From Treponema socranskii subsp. socranskii VPI DR56BR1116 = ATCC 35536 (GTDB lineage: Bacteria > Spirochaetota > Spirochaetia > Treponematales > Treponemataceae), in contig NZ_AVQI01000002.1 of the NCBI RefSeq assembly GCF_000468115.1, forward strand, positions 1 to 36,451: a stretch of DNA of 36,451 nucleotides. The letters run 5' to 3'. The notes under the pieces are model-generated. The model was not told where the DNA came from, did no database searches, and was given only the letters and a program-made list of their open reading frames with translations. Below, piece after piece: positions 30,536-36,451 of this stretch; within the stretch, counting starts at the first letter, position 1, and each line of letters begins with the position of its first letter. A program made the translations under genes and the position numbers.

Positions 30536-30726
30536 AAAATTTTGTTTATCGTGATGAAAATAATTTCAATGTTATCGGCGTTTCTGTTAATGATACTCCA
30601 TCTGAAATTGCAAAAATAATCCCCTGCGGAAAAAAATTTTATTTTTTTACCTCAAGTGATGATATAACAAATATTATTAATAATGATGAGTATGCCGGTG
30701 TTGGCGCATTAAAAATTGTAACTTGA
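30532..30726 (+). CDS. Small phage protein, unknown function
   Basis: A 64-residue protein with a TTG start overlapping the previous stop (MKNFVYRDENNFNVIGVSVN ... AGVGALKIVT). It is AT-rich and may be the last gene of the tail operon, ahead of the terminator at 30826. Positions after J-like genes often hold tail-fibre or adhesion accessories, but nothing in the sequence indicates which. Confidence 0.5.
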   Translation: MKNFVYRDENNFNVIGVSVNDTPSEIAKIIPCGKKFYFFTSSDDITNIINNDEYAGVGALKIVT

Positions 30727-30825
30727 TTTATATTATTCTAAGGTATTACCTTTAATGACAGCACAATCCTCACGAGCACCGACACTGCGCTGTGGTGAGG
30801 TCTATTAAGTATTTCGTTTTTATGA

Positions 30826-30856
30826 AAAATCCGCCCCGAAAAGGCGGATTTTTTTT
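30826..30856. terminator. Bidirectional intrinsic terminator between tail operon and moron
   Basis: AAAATCCGCC (30826-30835) pairs with GGCGGATTTT (30843-30852), loop CCGAAAA, followed by TTTT. A-rich left flank gives termination in both directions. The 99 bp before it hold a palindrome AAGGTATTACCTT (30740-30752) and a CCTCAC/GTGAGG hairpin (about 30768-30800) but no convincing gene. Confidence 0.8.
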
Positions 30857-30857
30857 A

Positions 30858-30886
30858 TTGACAGAATGATAATGTAGGCATACTAT
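30858..30886 (+). promoter_or_regulatory. Moron promoter
   Basis: TTGACA (30858-30863), 17 bp and TACTAT (30881-30886) form a housekeeping-type promoter just after the terminator and 18 bp before the next ATG. It would be active in the lysogen, independent of late transcription: the standard moron layout. Confidence 0.72.
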
Positions 30887-30903
30887 TATAAAACGAGGTA
30901 AAA

Positions 30904-32184
30904 ATGGGCTTGCGTTATCATAAACGAATTAAAATTTGTAAAGGCTTGTATTTGAATGTTTCAAAATCAGGCGTTGGATTATCGCTCGGACAACGAGGAG
31001 CGTCTTTAAGCGTAGGTTCAAGGGGAACATATTCAAATTTAGGAATTCCCGGCACGGGTATTTCTTACCGAGAGCGGATCGATAATACTTCTGAATCGGA
31101 TAATTCGAGCAGCAAAACAACAGTACATTATCACATTGAAATTGATGATGCAGGTGTAGAAACAGTTATTATAAAGGATACATCCGGTGCGATTATTACC
31201 GATGAAAGAATTATTCGGCTTGTAAAAAAGAACGATACCTTTAAGGCTTCATTAGAAAGTGTAAGGGTAGAAAAGCAAAAAGAAATCGCGAAAAAAACGG
31301 AATGCTTGTATGACATATACAAAAATGCCGACAAAATCGTTTCCGAAGAACAAGTTGTCGAGGAAATGAATCAATTAAAACCGGAAGAATACATAGTGAA
31401 AGAATATCCTGTGAAAATTCCTGAAATGTTGGATTTTTATGCGGAAGCGGAAGCAAAAGCAAGACGGGAAATTAAAACGATTAAATTCTGGACTCTCAAA
31501 AAACTACGTAAAGATTATGCGTTAAAAGTAATGGAAGAAGAATTTAATAAAGCAACTTTAAGATGGAAAAAAGATAAAAAAGAATTTGATGAAAAAGAGC
31601 AGGAATATAAGCAAAAACGCGATGCAGAATATTTGAAAGATTTTAATGAGCAAAAAGATATTTACGAAAAAATACTTAACGGTGATGAAAGCTATATTGC
31701 TGAAACAGTAGATAATATTTTATCTGAAATAAAATTGCCCGTTGATATTTCAGTCGATTATAAAGTACAAGGGACTTGTATTAGTTTGGATTTGGATTTG
31801 CCAGAGATTGAAGATTATCCGAAAATAAAATCGACCTTATTAGCGAGCGGAAAAGTATCGATAAAAAATAAAACACAACTTGAGCTTAATACCGATTATG
31901 CGATGAGTGTAACGGGTTTAGCATATTACCTTGCCTCTGTTGTTTTTAATATATCACCTAAAATTAGTAACGTAAAAATTAGCGGGTATACACAAAGAAT
32001 AAATAAAAAAACGGGTAATGAAGAAAACCAATATGTCTACTGGGTAGATTTTGATAGAAAAATATTCGCTACATTAAATATTTCATCATTAAATCCTATT
32101 CTCGGATTTGATAATTTCAAAAATCAAAAAGATATTACTTCAAAATACGAAATGAAAACTATAACGTTGGAGCAAGAAAAATGA
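30904..32184 (+). CDS. DUF4236 domain protein (moron gene 1)
   Basis: A 426-residue protein. Residues 1-60 match DUF4236 (MGLRYHKRIKICKGLYLNVS, then GQRGASLSVGSRGTYSNLGI and PGTGISYRERI). A long charged helical/coiled-coil part (about 95-265) follows, then an alpha/beta C-terminal domain (about 270-420; IKLPVDISVDYKVQ, NPILGFDNF). It has no signal peptide or membrane segment. It is AT-rich and co-transcribed with the channel-like gene through an ATGA overlap. Function unknown; a soluble partner or regulator of the channel is an inference from the pairing. Confidence 0.8.
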   Translation: MGLRYHKRIKICKGLYLNVSKSGVGLSLGQRGASLSVGSRGTYSNLGIPGTGISYRERIDNTSESDNSSSKTTVHYHIEIDDAGVETVIIKDTSGAIITDERIIRLVKKNDTFKASLESVRVEKQKEIAKKTECLYDIYKNADKIVSEEQVVEEMNQLKPEEYIVKEYPVKIPEMLDFYAEAEAKARREIKTIKFWTLKKLRKDYALKVMEEEFNKATLRWKKDKKEFDEKEQEYKQKRDAEYLKDFNEQKDIYEKILNGDESYIAETVDNILSEIKLPVDISVDYKVQGTCISLDLDLPEIEDYPKIKSTLLASGKVSIKNKTQLELNTDYAMSVTGLAYYLASVVFNISPKISNVKISGYTQRINKKTGNEENQYVYWVDFDRKIFATLNISSLNPILGFDNFKNQKDITSKYEMKTITLEQEK

Positions 32185-33017
32185 CAACATACGCGAAGAT
32201 AAAAAAACGAACTTTTGAAATCATAGAAAAAGGCGGACATGGCGATACGCCGAGTAAAGTTTTCGATATTTTTATAATGATTTTAATATGTCTCAATGTC
32301 TTATCAGTTTTTGTGGAGACATTCACTATTTCAAATACAATGCGGAAAATTCTTGCCGATATTGAATTATTCTCAATTATTATTTTTTCCGTAGAATTTA
32401 TCTTGCGTGTTTGGACGGCGGATTTTTTATATAAAAACTTATCTCCCGTAAAAGCAAAGATACGATATGTATTTTCTTTTATGGCATTGATTGATTTATT
32501 CGCAATTTTACCGTTTTATATTCCGTTCGTAATAAAAGTCGATTTGAGAGTTTTGAGAATATTACGTTTATTCCGTTTATCACGAATTATAAAAGCAAAT
32601 AGATATACAAAGTCATTGCAAAAAGTTATGCGCGTTATAAGTGAAAAATCGGCTGAACTATTCTCCGCCGTTTTAATGCTTTTTATTTTAATGCTTATAT
32701 CTTCTGTGTTGATTTATTATATCGAATCCCCCGCGCAACCGGATGTTTATAAAAATGCTCTCTCCGGCCTCTGGTGGTCGATTGCAATTTTTACATCTGT
32801 ATGGCTAGGTGATATTTATCCCATAACCGCCACAGGAAAAATTTTATGTGCATTAATGGCAATCTTCGGCGTTGCGATTATCGCTGTTCCTACGGGCATT
32901 ATATCGTCTGGATTTGTAGAAGATAATTCTGAAAGCGCAGATAAACAAATAGAATTATTAAAAGAGATAAAAAAAGAAATCGATGAGTTGAAAAATAAAT
33001 CAAAGTCAGAAAATTAA
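32181..33017 (+). CDS. Voltage-gated ion channel-like protein with altered filter (moron gene 2)
   Basis: A 278-residue six-transmembrane VIC/Kv-type protein. S1 about 28-48, S2 61-80, S3 97-118, S4 with Arg at 123, 126, 129, 132, 135 and Lys138, S5 158-181, pore region, S6 218-245, and a short coiled coil (250-272). The pore aligns as WWSIAIFTSVWLGDIYP: the canonical TVGYGD filter is replaced by SVWLGD (Trp208-Leu209 instead of Gly-Tyr), so classic K+ selectivity is unlikely. It is AT-rich and probably expressed from the prophage. A voltage-sensing membrane effector, for example in superinfection exclusion, is a hypothesis. Confidence 0.88.
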   Translation: MTTYAKIKKRTFEIIEKGGHGDTPSKVFDIFIMILICLNVLSVFVETFTISNTMRKILADIELFSIIIFSVEFILRVWTADFLYKNLSPVKAKIRYVFSFMALIDLFAILPFYIPFVIKVDLRVLRILRLFRLSRIIKANRYTKSLQKVMRVISEKSAELFSAVLMLFILMLISSVLIYYIESPAQPDVYKNALSGLWWSIAIFTSVWLGDIYPITATGKILCALMAIFGVAIIAVPTGIISSGFVEDNSESADKQIELLKEIKKEIDELKNKSKSEN

Positions 33018-33119
33018 ACTATCCGATTTTTCTTGCTGGATGTTCGGTAATTTCAGCAATCTACGCTCCGCTAGTTGAAGCGTAAATGCGGGCTTTCGCA
33101 TACGTTTAGTATACAGCGA

Positions 33120-33149
33120 TTGCGCAAAAATGCAAGTGGTTTTGCGCAA
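33120..33149. repeat. 10-bp perfect dyad abutting the tail-fibre inverted repeat
   Basis: TTGCGCAAAA (33120-33129) and TTTTGCGCAA (33140-33149) form a perfect stem around a 10-bp loop and overlap the left recombination repeat by 3 bp. It could be a recombinase or accessory-protein site, or a remnant terminator. The stretch 33018-33119 shows no gene, only a weak hairpin (TGCG-GGCTTT-CGCA). Confidence 0.5.
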
Positions 33150-33209
33150 GAAGCGAGCGAAACCGCGAGCTATATAAAACATGGGAACGGTTTAATTAAA
33201 CAGTGGGGA
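33147..33209 (+). repeat. Left copy of 63-bp perfect inverted repeat
   Basis: This 63-bp sequence (begins CAAGAAGCGAGCG, ends TTAAACAGTGGGGA) is repeated exactly, in reverse, at 33702-33764. In each copy it encodes the same 21 residues (QEASETASYIKHG... QWG) in the frame of a tail-fibre C-terminal domain. The pair frames a 492-bp invertible segment. Confidence 0.95.
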
Positions 33210-33449
33210 TATTGCTCGGATAAAGGCGAATCAATAACTGTTACATTTCCTTTGAGTTTTTCAAATACCAATTTTTTTGCAACGGCAGCAGCTATAAATG
33301 ATAATAACGACAGCTCTCCATATACTTTTTATGTTGTGTCTCAAAAATCAAGAACTGCGCGTTCTGTTATATTTAAAAGAAATCGACATCGTGATGGTAA
33401 TACTTCAAAAGATACAACACCATTTATTTGGTCTGCGATAGGATATTAA
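33147..33449 (+). pseudogene. Silent alternative tail-fibre C-terminal cassette
   Basis: The open frame through the left repeat continues as an alternative fibre end (21 shared plus 79 unique residues, ending TPFIWSAIGY). It ends in the same style as the active fibre (VDWFAIGF), as gp53-like fibre C-terminal domains do. It has no credible promoter, start or N-terminus: the frame extends upstream only to a chance ATG at 33075. After inversion it would be joined in frame to residues 1-275 of the fibre, giving a 354-residue protein. So it is stored, not dead, sequence. Confidence 0.85.
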
Positions 33450-33479
33450 ACGCTTCAATTCGTCAATTTAATTTTATGC

Positions 33480-34526
33480 TTAAAATCCGATAGCAAACCA
33501 GTCAACATATCCATTGGGATAGCTACTATTGTATTTCCCCAGAACAAAGAACCTGTTTTTTTCTACCACCCATCCAGCAGTATAATGAGGCACAGAAACT
33601 TCTGAATAGACTCCACTGTGCTGTCCACATATTAATCTCGGTATGGCAGTAAACGCAATTGGATAGTATATAGGAGTATTTAAATCGGAATTTTTCGTCA
33701 CTCCCCACTGTTTAATTAAACCGTTCCCATGTTTTATATAGCTCGCGGTTTCGCTCGCTTCTTGTGCGACGATGTCGGAATTAAGGATGGCATAACGCTC
33801 GCCGTCAAAAAGCATTTCATACGTGCAACCTCCGCTTATGGCACCGATTCCGCACTGGAATTTACCGACATACACCGGCGCAGCTCCGGTATAGCCGGTT
33901 CCATTATGTACGTTAAGTGTAAGGTTATAAGTTCCTCTCACTCCGCCGCCATCATTTGCAAACTTAACGTAGATATGCGCACCCGCTTTTCGCACGAAGC
34001 CCGCAATCGTTACCGCTTTAGCCATTGTGTTTGTTGCAGTTGTACAAACACCGAAATTTGCACACTCACGGACTGTATTGCCCTGCGTGTATACGGGTAT
34101 ACCGGCGCTCCCCGCATTTGCTATCGTCGCATGTATTTCCGAACATGCAGTTGCGATCCCATCGCTGTTAATAAAAATCGGTGTCGATGTATTTCCGATC
34201 GCCGGATGCGCTTGTGGCGTTCCGATTTTCTGCGCATAGGTAGCGGCATCCGCTGTTGCCGCTGCGACGGCGGAACATACTTTCGGTATACCGTTTTTAT
34301 TTATATATACGGGTGTTTTTTCCGTTCCGACTGATAACGGAGCGCCAGCCGCGCCTAAATGAGCGGCATATTCCGCATCGGTTGCTTTTTTTGCTCTACC
34401 CGCCGTTGCATCTTTTAGTTTTACGCCTTTTGTTGCTTCGTTTTGTGCGATTAATAAAATGTCATCATCGCCTGCCGAAGCCGCAGGAGCTTTATTGTAT
34501 ATCTCTTGTATCGTTGTCGTTGCCAT
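33480..34526 (-). CDS. Phase-variable tail fibre protein
   Basis: A 348-residue fibre on the minus strand. The N-terminal part (MATTTIQEIYNKAPAASAGD) and repetitive middle (units such as TPVYINKNGIPKVCS and TPIFINSDGIATACS) belong to the constant part; residues 255-275 are encoded by the right inverted repeat; residues 276-348 form the current variable end, a gp53-like fibre tip domain. GAGG precedes the ATG, with a late motif at 34551-34541. The opposite cassette and inverted repeats predict switching of receptor specificity. No dedicated invertase gene is seen; the integrase at 35302 is the only recombinase. Confidence 0.9.
   Translation of the reverse strand: MATTTIQEIYNKAPAASAGDDDILLIAQNEATKGVKLKDATAGRAKKATDAEYAAHLGAAGAPLSVGTEKTPVYINKNGIPKVCSAVAAATADAATYAQKIGTPQAHPAIGNTSTPIFINSDGIATACSEIHATIANAGSAGIPVYTQGNTVRECANFGVCTTATNTMAKAVTIAGFVRKAGAHIYVKFANDGGGVRGTYNLTLNVHNGTGYTGAAPVYVGKFQCGIGAISGGCTYEMLFDGERYAILNSDIVAQEASETASYIKHGNGLIKQWGVTKNSDLNTPIYYPIAFTAIPRLICGQHSGVYSEVSVPHYTAGWVVEKNRFFVLGKYNSSYPNGYVDWFAIGF
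33702..33764 (-). repeat. Right copy of 63-bp perfect inverted repeat
   Basis: Exact reverse complement of 33147-33209, inside the expressed fibre gene. It is the crossover arm where inversion of 33210-33701 would swap the C-terminal 73 residues of the fibre for the 79-residue alternative. Confidence 0.95.
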
Positions 34527-34540
34527 ATTTCACCTCTACG

Positions 34541-34551
34541 TATATAGTCAT
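34541..34551 (-). promoter_or_regulatory. Late motif copy 6 (ATGACTATATA, minus strand)
   Basis: Reading leftward, ACCAAAATGACTATATACGT precedes the tail-fibre ATG by 25 bp, with GAGG between. Oriented toward the minus-strand fibre gene. Confidence 0.6.
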
Positions 34552-34612
34552 TTTGGTAAATTGATTGTAGAGGCAAAAGTTAATAAACATACTTGATACG
34601 GAAAGTTTTTTT

Positions 34613-34975
34613 TTATTTAATAATATCCTTTATACCTTTTATCATCTTATACGTCCGCAGCATCATTGTATTTTCTGCGAGATATTGTAAACCTTGTAGC
34701 GTTATGCGTATTTCCGAAATATCAACAGATGACGTACCGTCGATAAATGATTTTATTCTTACGCCGTCGATATATCCCGCATCGCGGAGCATTGTGATAT
34801 ATTCTTTCCATCGCGGATATGATATATCGAGCGCCTCGTGCCCTATTTCGTCGGAAATCTTAAACCCTCTATGTGTCTCTTTATCGACATCAAGCGATTT
34901 TTCGAGACGGTTTAATAATTTATAAATCGTTTTAAACGCGGCTGTCATATCTTTATTATCGGCTATTGTTTCCAT
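34613..34975 (-). CDS. YjcQ-like winged-helix protein
   Basis: A 120-residue protein resembling the YjcQ family of phage and Bacillus proteins. The N-terminal helix (MTAAFKTIYKLLNRLEKSLD) and the central region (YPRWKEYITMLRDAGYIDGV, then ISEIRITLQGLQYLAENTMM) form a winged-helix-like module. It reads in the same direction as the fibre and lies between fibre and integrase. Its ATG lies inside the long copy of the motif at 34973-34989, without a good ribosome binding site. Possible role: regulator of the fibre or lysogeny genes (inference). Confidence 0.72.
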   Translation of the reverse strand: METIADNKDMTAAFKTIYKLLNRLEKSLDVDKETHRGFKISDEIGHEALDISYPRWKEYITMLRDAGYIDGVRIKSFIDGTSSVDISEIRITLQGLQYLAENTMMLRTYKMIKGIKDIIK

Positions 34976-34989
34976 ACCTATATAGTCAT
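34973..34989 (-). promoter_or_regulatory. Late motif copy 7 (divergent pair, left arm)
   Basis: ATGACTATATAGGTATG on the minus strand ends in the ATG of the YjcQ-like gene, 14 bp from motif start to start codon. It is the exact inverted partner of 35017-35033. Confidence 0.6.
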
Positions 34990-35016
34990 ATAAGCGTTTC
35001 GGGGCTATTTCTCGAA

Positions 35017-35033
35017 ATGACTATATAGGTATG
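35017..35033 (+). promoter_or_regulatory. Late motif copy 8 (divergent pair, right arm)
   Basis: ATGACTATATAGGTATG ends in the ATG of the small gene at 35031. With 34973-34989 it forms a 17-bp perfect inverted repeat with a 27-bp centre, driving divergent genes. Confidence 0.6.
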
Positions 35034-35228
35034 ATAGCGATAACGAAACGTGTTTGGGAAAAAATAAAAGAAAAAGCCGAAATAGCAGAGTTGGAAACAC
35101 TTATAAATGAAGGTGTATCATTACAAAAAAAATACAAGAATAATTTTGCTATTGATTTGACGGTCGCACAAAATAAACAGTATTATGCTTTTTTAAGTAA
35201 GGAACGTGAAAAATCCGTCAAAAAATAA
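35031..35228 (+). CDS. Small helical protein, unknown function
   Basis: A 65-residue Lys/Glu-rich, two-helix protein (MIAITKRVWEKIKEKAEIAE ... KEREKSVKK). The ATG lies exactly 14 bp into the motif and has only AGG close upstream. It faces away from the YjcQ-like gene and toward the 3' end of the integrase. No family recognised. The gap 35229-35301 shows a small hairpin (GTCAGA 35236-35241 with TCTGAC 35247-35252) and no gene. Confidence 0.55.
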   Translation: MIAITKRVWEKIKEKAEIAELETLINEGVSLQKKYKNNFAIDLTVAQNKQYYAFLSKEREKSVKK

Positions 35229-35301
35229 CTCCCACGTCAGAATGTATCTGACCTTCGGGCATCATCACGCGCGTCCAGTCAAAATCGTTTGATTAAATTA
35301 G

Positions 35302-36357
35302 TTATTTATTTAAAAGTAAAAAACGATCGCGTTGCCATTCTAGAATTTCAGTTAGGTCTTCCGGCTTAAACGAGGTATATACGTCCGCAATACCGCGAAG
35401 CGAATGCCCCGCAATGCTTTCCACTTTTAGCGGATTAACGCCGGAAGATTTCGCGTCGGTTATAAAGAAATGACGCAACGAATGAATTGTTAGTTTTCGA
35501 TCTTCGGCATTTTCGATTTGTTTAATAATAGGGTTTATATTTTGATAAATGTATTTTATGGAGTGCGGCGTTTCGTGTATTAACGGTACAAGTTCCGATA
35601 TAATCGGAATGTGCCGTGATATTTTAGTTTTGAGTGGTAGATATTCTTTGCCTATTAACTGTTTTGTTAAATTAATAAAATAAAATCCATTTTGATTAAT
35701 GATATCAGATGATACTATACCCGCACATTCTTTAATGCGCATACCTGTAAGCGCAAGTAGAATAATAAGTTCGCGGTCATAGGCGTCTGAAATTGATCGT
35801 ACCAGTAAACATATTTCATCAACAGAAAACGAATCGCGGCTTGTACCTACTGGTAAGGGCGCGAAATTTTCAAACGGGTTTTTTGCAAGTAAACCGTCGC
35901 GTTGCGCGTTTACGGTTATGATTTTTAGCGTCGCCATAATTAAATTGATGGTGCGATTTGCAAGTCCTTGTGTAATAAGTTTTTGACGCATAGATATTAA
36001 AAACGAATAATTGACATCTGCAATTCTTACTCTACCTGCTAAAGGTATGATATGTGCATTTAATACCATGCGATATGCTTTGATTGTATTTATCGAATAT
36101 TGCCCTTGTGCTTGTTTGTCTTTTACAAAATCGGAATCATCGTTAAAAAAGTTTTTTGCATATTCGGATAATAATTTTGATGTACCAGTCCATAATAAGC
36201 CATCTTTAAAAAGGCGCTCACAATAAATTTGCGCCGCCCCCTTAGATGTACAACCTGTTGTTTTTGCCGATGTCCGAATCCCATTTAAATCATACGTGCG
36301 ATAATACCAATAATCCCCGCGCTTATAGAGCGAAAACGCTTTTTTATAACGACCCAT
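35302..36357 (-). CDS. int: Tyrosine recombinase / phage integrase
   Basis: A 351-residue integrase. The N-terminal arm-type domain (YKRGDYWYYRTYDLNGIRTS) and core-binding SAM-like domain (about 85-165) precede the catalytic domain with Arg207 (TGMRIKE), Lys243 (PLKTK), His292 and Arg295 (HSLRHFF), His318 (GHSLRG) and Tyr327 (DVYTSF). It would integrate and excise the phage at its attachment site, and is the only recombinase in the window able to act at the fibre repeats. AAGGGG lies 6 nt before the ATG. No attachment core is identified. Confidence 0.97.
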   Translation of the reverse strand: MGRYKKAFSLYKRGDYWYYRTYDLNGIRTSAKTTGCTSKGAAQIYCERLFKDGLLWTGTSKLLSEYAKNFFNDDSDFVKDKQAQGQYSINTIKAYRMVLNAHIIPLAGRVRIADVNYSFLISMRQKLITQGLANRTINLIMATLKIITVNAQRDGLLAKNPFENFAPLPVGTSRDSFSVDEICLLVRSISDAYDRELIILLALTGMRIKECAGIVSSDIINQNGFYFINLTKQLIGKEYLPLKTKISRHIPIISELVPLIHETPHSIKYIYQNINPIIKQIENAEDRKLTIHSLRHFFITDAKSSGVNPLKVESIAGHSLRGIADVYTSFKPEDLTEILEWQRDRFLLLNK

Positions 36358-36411
36358 AAAATACCCCTTGTTTTGGCTTCATTCTGGCTACTCTTGTTCG
36401 TAATTTATTGT

Positions 36412-36417
36412 ATTATA
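36412..36417 (-). promoter_or_regulatory. Possible integrase -10 element
   Basis: TATAAT on the minus strand lies about 55 bp upstream of the integrase ATG. No matching -35 sits at the proper distance, so the call is weak. The right end 36358-36451 is AT-rich and otherwise shows nothing definite. Confidence 0.3.
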
Positions 36418-36451
36418 AAAGAATAAAACACACAATAAGTAACAGTATATT

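Noticed and set aside
30755-30808. 17-codon frame (MTAQSSRAPTLRCGEVY) after the tail operon
   Set aside because: AAGGT lies upstream but it is too short and has no supporting context; the region reads better as hairpins before the terminator.
33075-33146. Start of a real plus-strand gene for the silent fibre cassette
   Set aside because: The ATG at 33075 has no ribosome binding site or promoter and the upstream residues are unlike fibre sequence; the cassette makes sense only after inversion.
33147-34526. Diversity-generating retroelement at the fibre locus
   Set aside because: No reverse transcriptase and no template/variable repeat pair with adenine-specific differences; the repeats are identical and inverted.
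1-36451. attL/attR direct repeat between window ends
   Set aside because: Only a shared GGCTAC (near 118 and 131 at the left, near 36387 at the right) is visible by eye, too short to call. An alignment of the two 200-bp ends, or the host flank, would decide.
1-36451. tRNA genes or a CRISPR array
   Set aside because: No cloverleaf with a T-loop GTTCRA pattern and no regularly spaced 25-40-bp repeats were seen; the repeats at 7680-7802 are coding and far too short in period.

Overview
The window reads as one complete temperate siphophage (an integrated prophage, or a phage genome opened near its attachment site). It has a repressor at the left end, early recombination and replication genes, a terminase/portal/capsid/tail run, a lysis cassette inside the structural run, accessory genes, and an integrase at the right end reading inward. 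The host is inferred to be a diderm: the phage carries an overlapping inner/outer-membrane spanin pair and two lipoproteins. Their lipoboxes are loose (serine, threonine or cysteine before the acylated cysteine), which would suit a spirochaete such as Treponema, but this taxonomic guess is inference only. The body of the genome looks roughly 45-48% GC, while the accessory genes are clearly AT-richer.

Layout. 1-960: a LexA/CI-type repressor (minus) and the immunity region, with two 13-bp dyads and an outward early promoter. 961-1070: a structured leader RNA with an intrinsic terminator ahead of the first early gene. 1072-9607: a small HTH protein, VRR-NUC nuclease, RecT/Bet annealase, DUF1351 protein, SSB, two DNA methyltransferases, a replication initiator with iteron-like repeats inside its gene, a DnaC-like loader, a possible regulator and a DUF1599 protein. 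9638-15875: a ParB-methyltransferase fusion, small and large terminase, portal, and a minor head protein with a C-terminal nuclease-like extension (a MuF-type polymorphic toxin candidate). 15876-15970: a minus-strand promoter and terminator that frame an apparent small RNA of about 60 nt. 16026-17918: lysis cassette. 18079-30726: scaffold, major capsid, connectors, tail tube, tape measure, lambda-type tail tip proteins and a lipoprotein peptidase. 30858-33017: an independently transcribed moron (DUF4236 protein plus a voltage-gated-channel-like protein with an altered selectivity filter). 33147-34526: an invertible tail-fibre locus. 34613-36357: a YjcQ-like protein, a small unknown gene and the integrase.

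How it works together (inference). The repressor silences the rightward early promoter and would be inactivated by RecA-stimulated self-cleavage. Early genes give recombination, modification and replication. A motif, ATGACTATATA, recurs just upstream of late gene clusters, always oriented toward the downstream gene and never seen in the early region, so it is probably a phage late promoter or operator. The head proteins resemble SPP1/Firmicutes-type phages, while the tail tip (M, L, K, J analogues) and spanins resemble lambda, so the phage is a mosaic.

Most unusual points: the late motif, the tail-fibre inversion system with 63-bp perfect inverted repeats, the minus-strand small RNA, the leader attenuator with a possible pseudoknot, the moron channel pair, the MuF toxin candidate, and an antisense 42-residue membrane peptide between tail genes.
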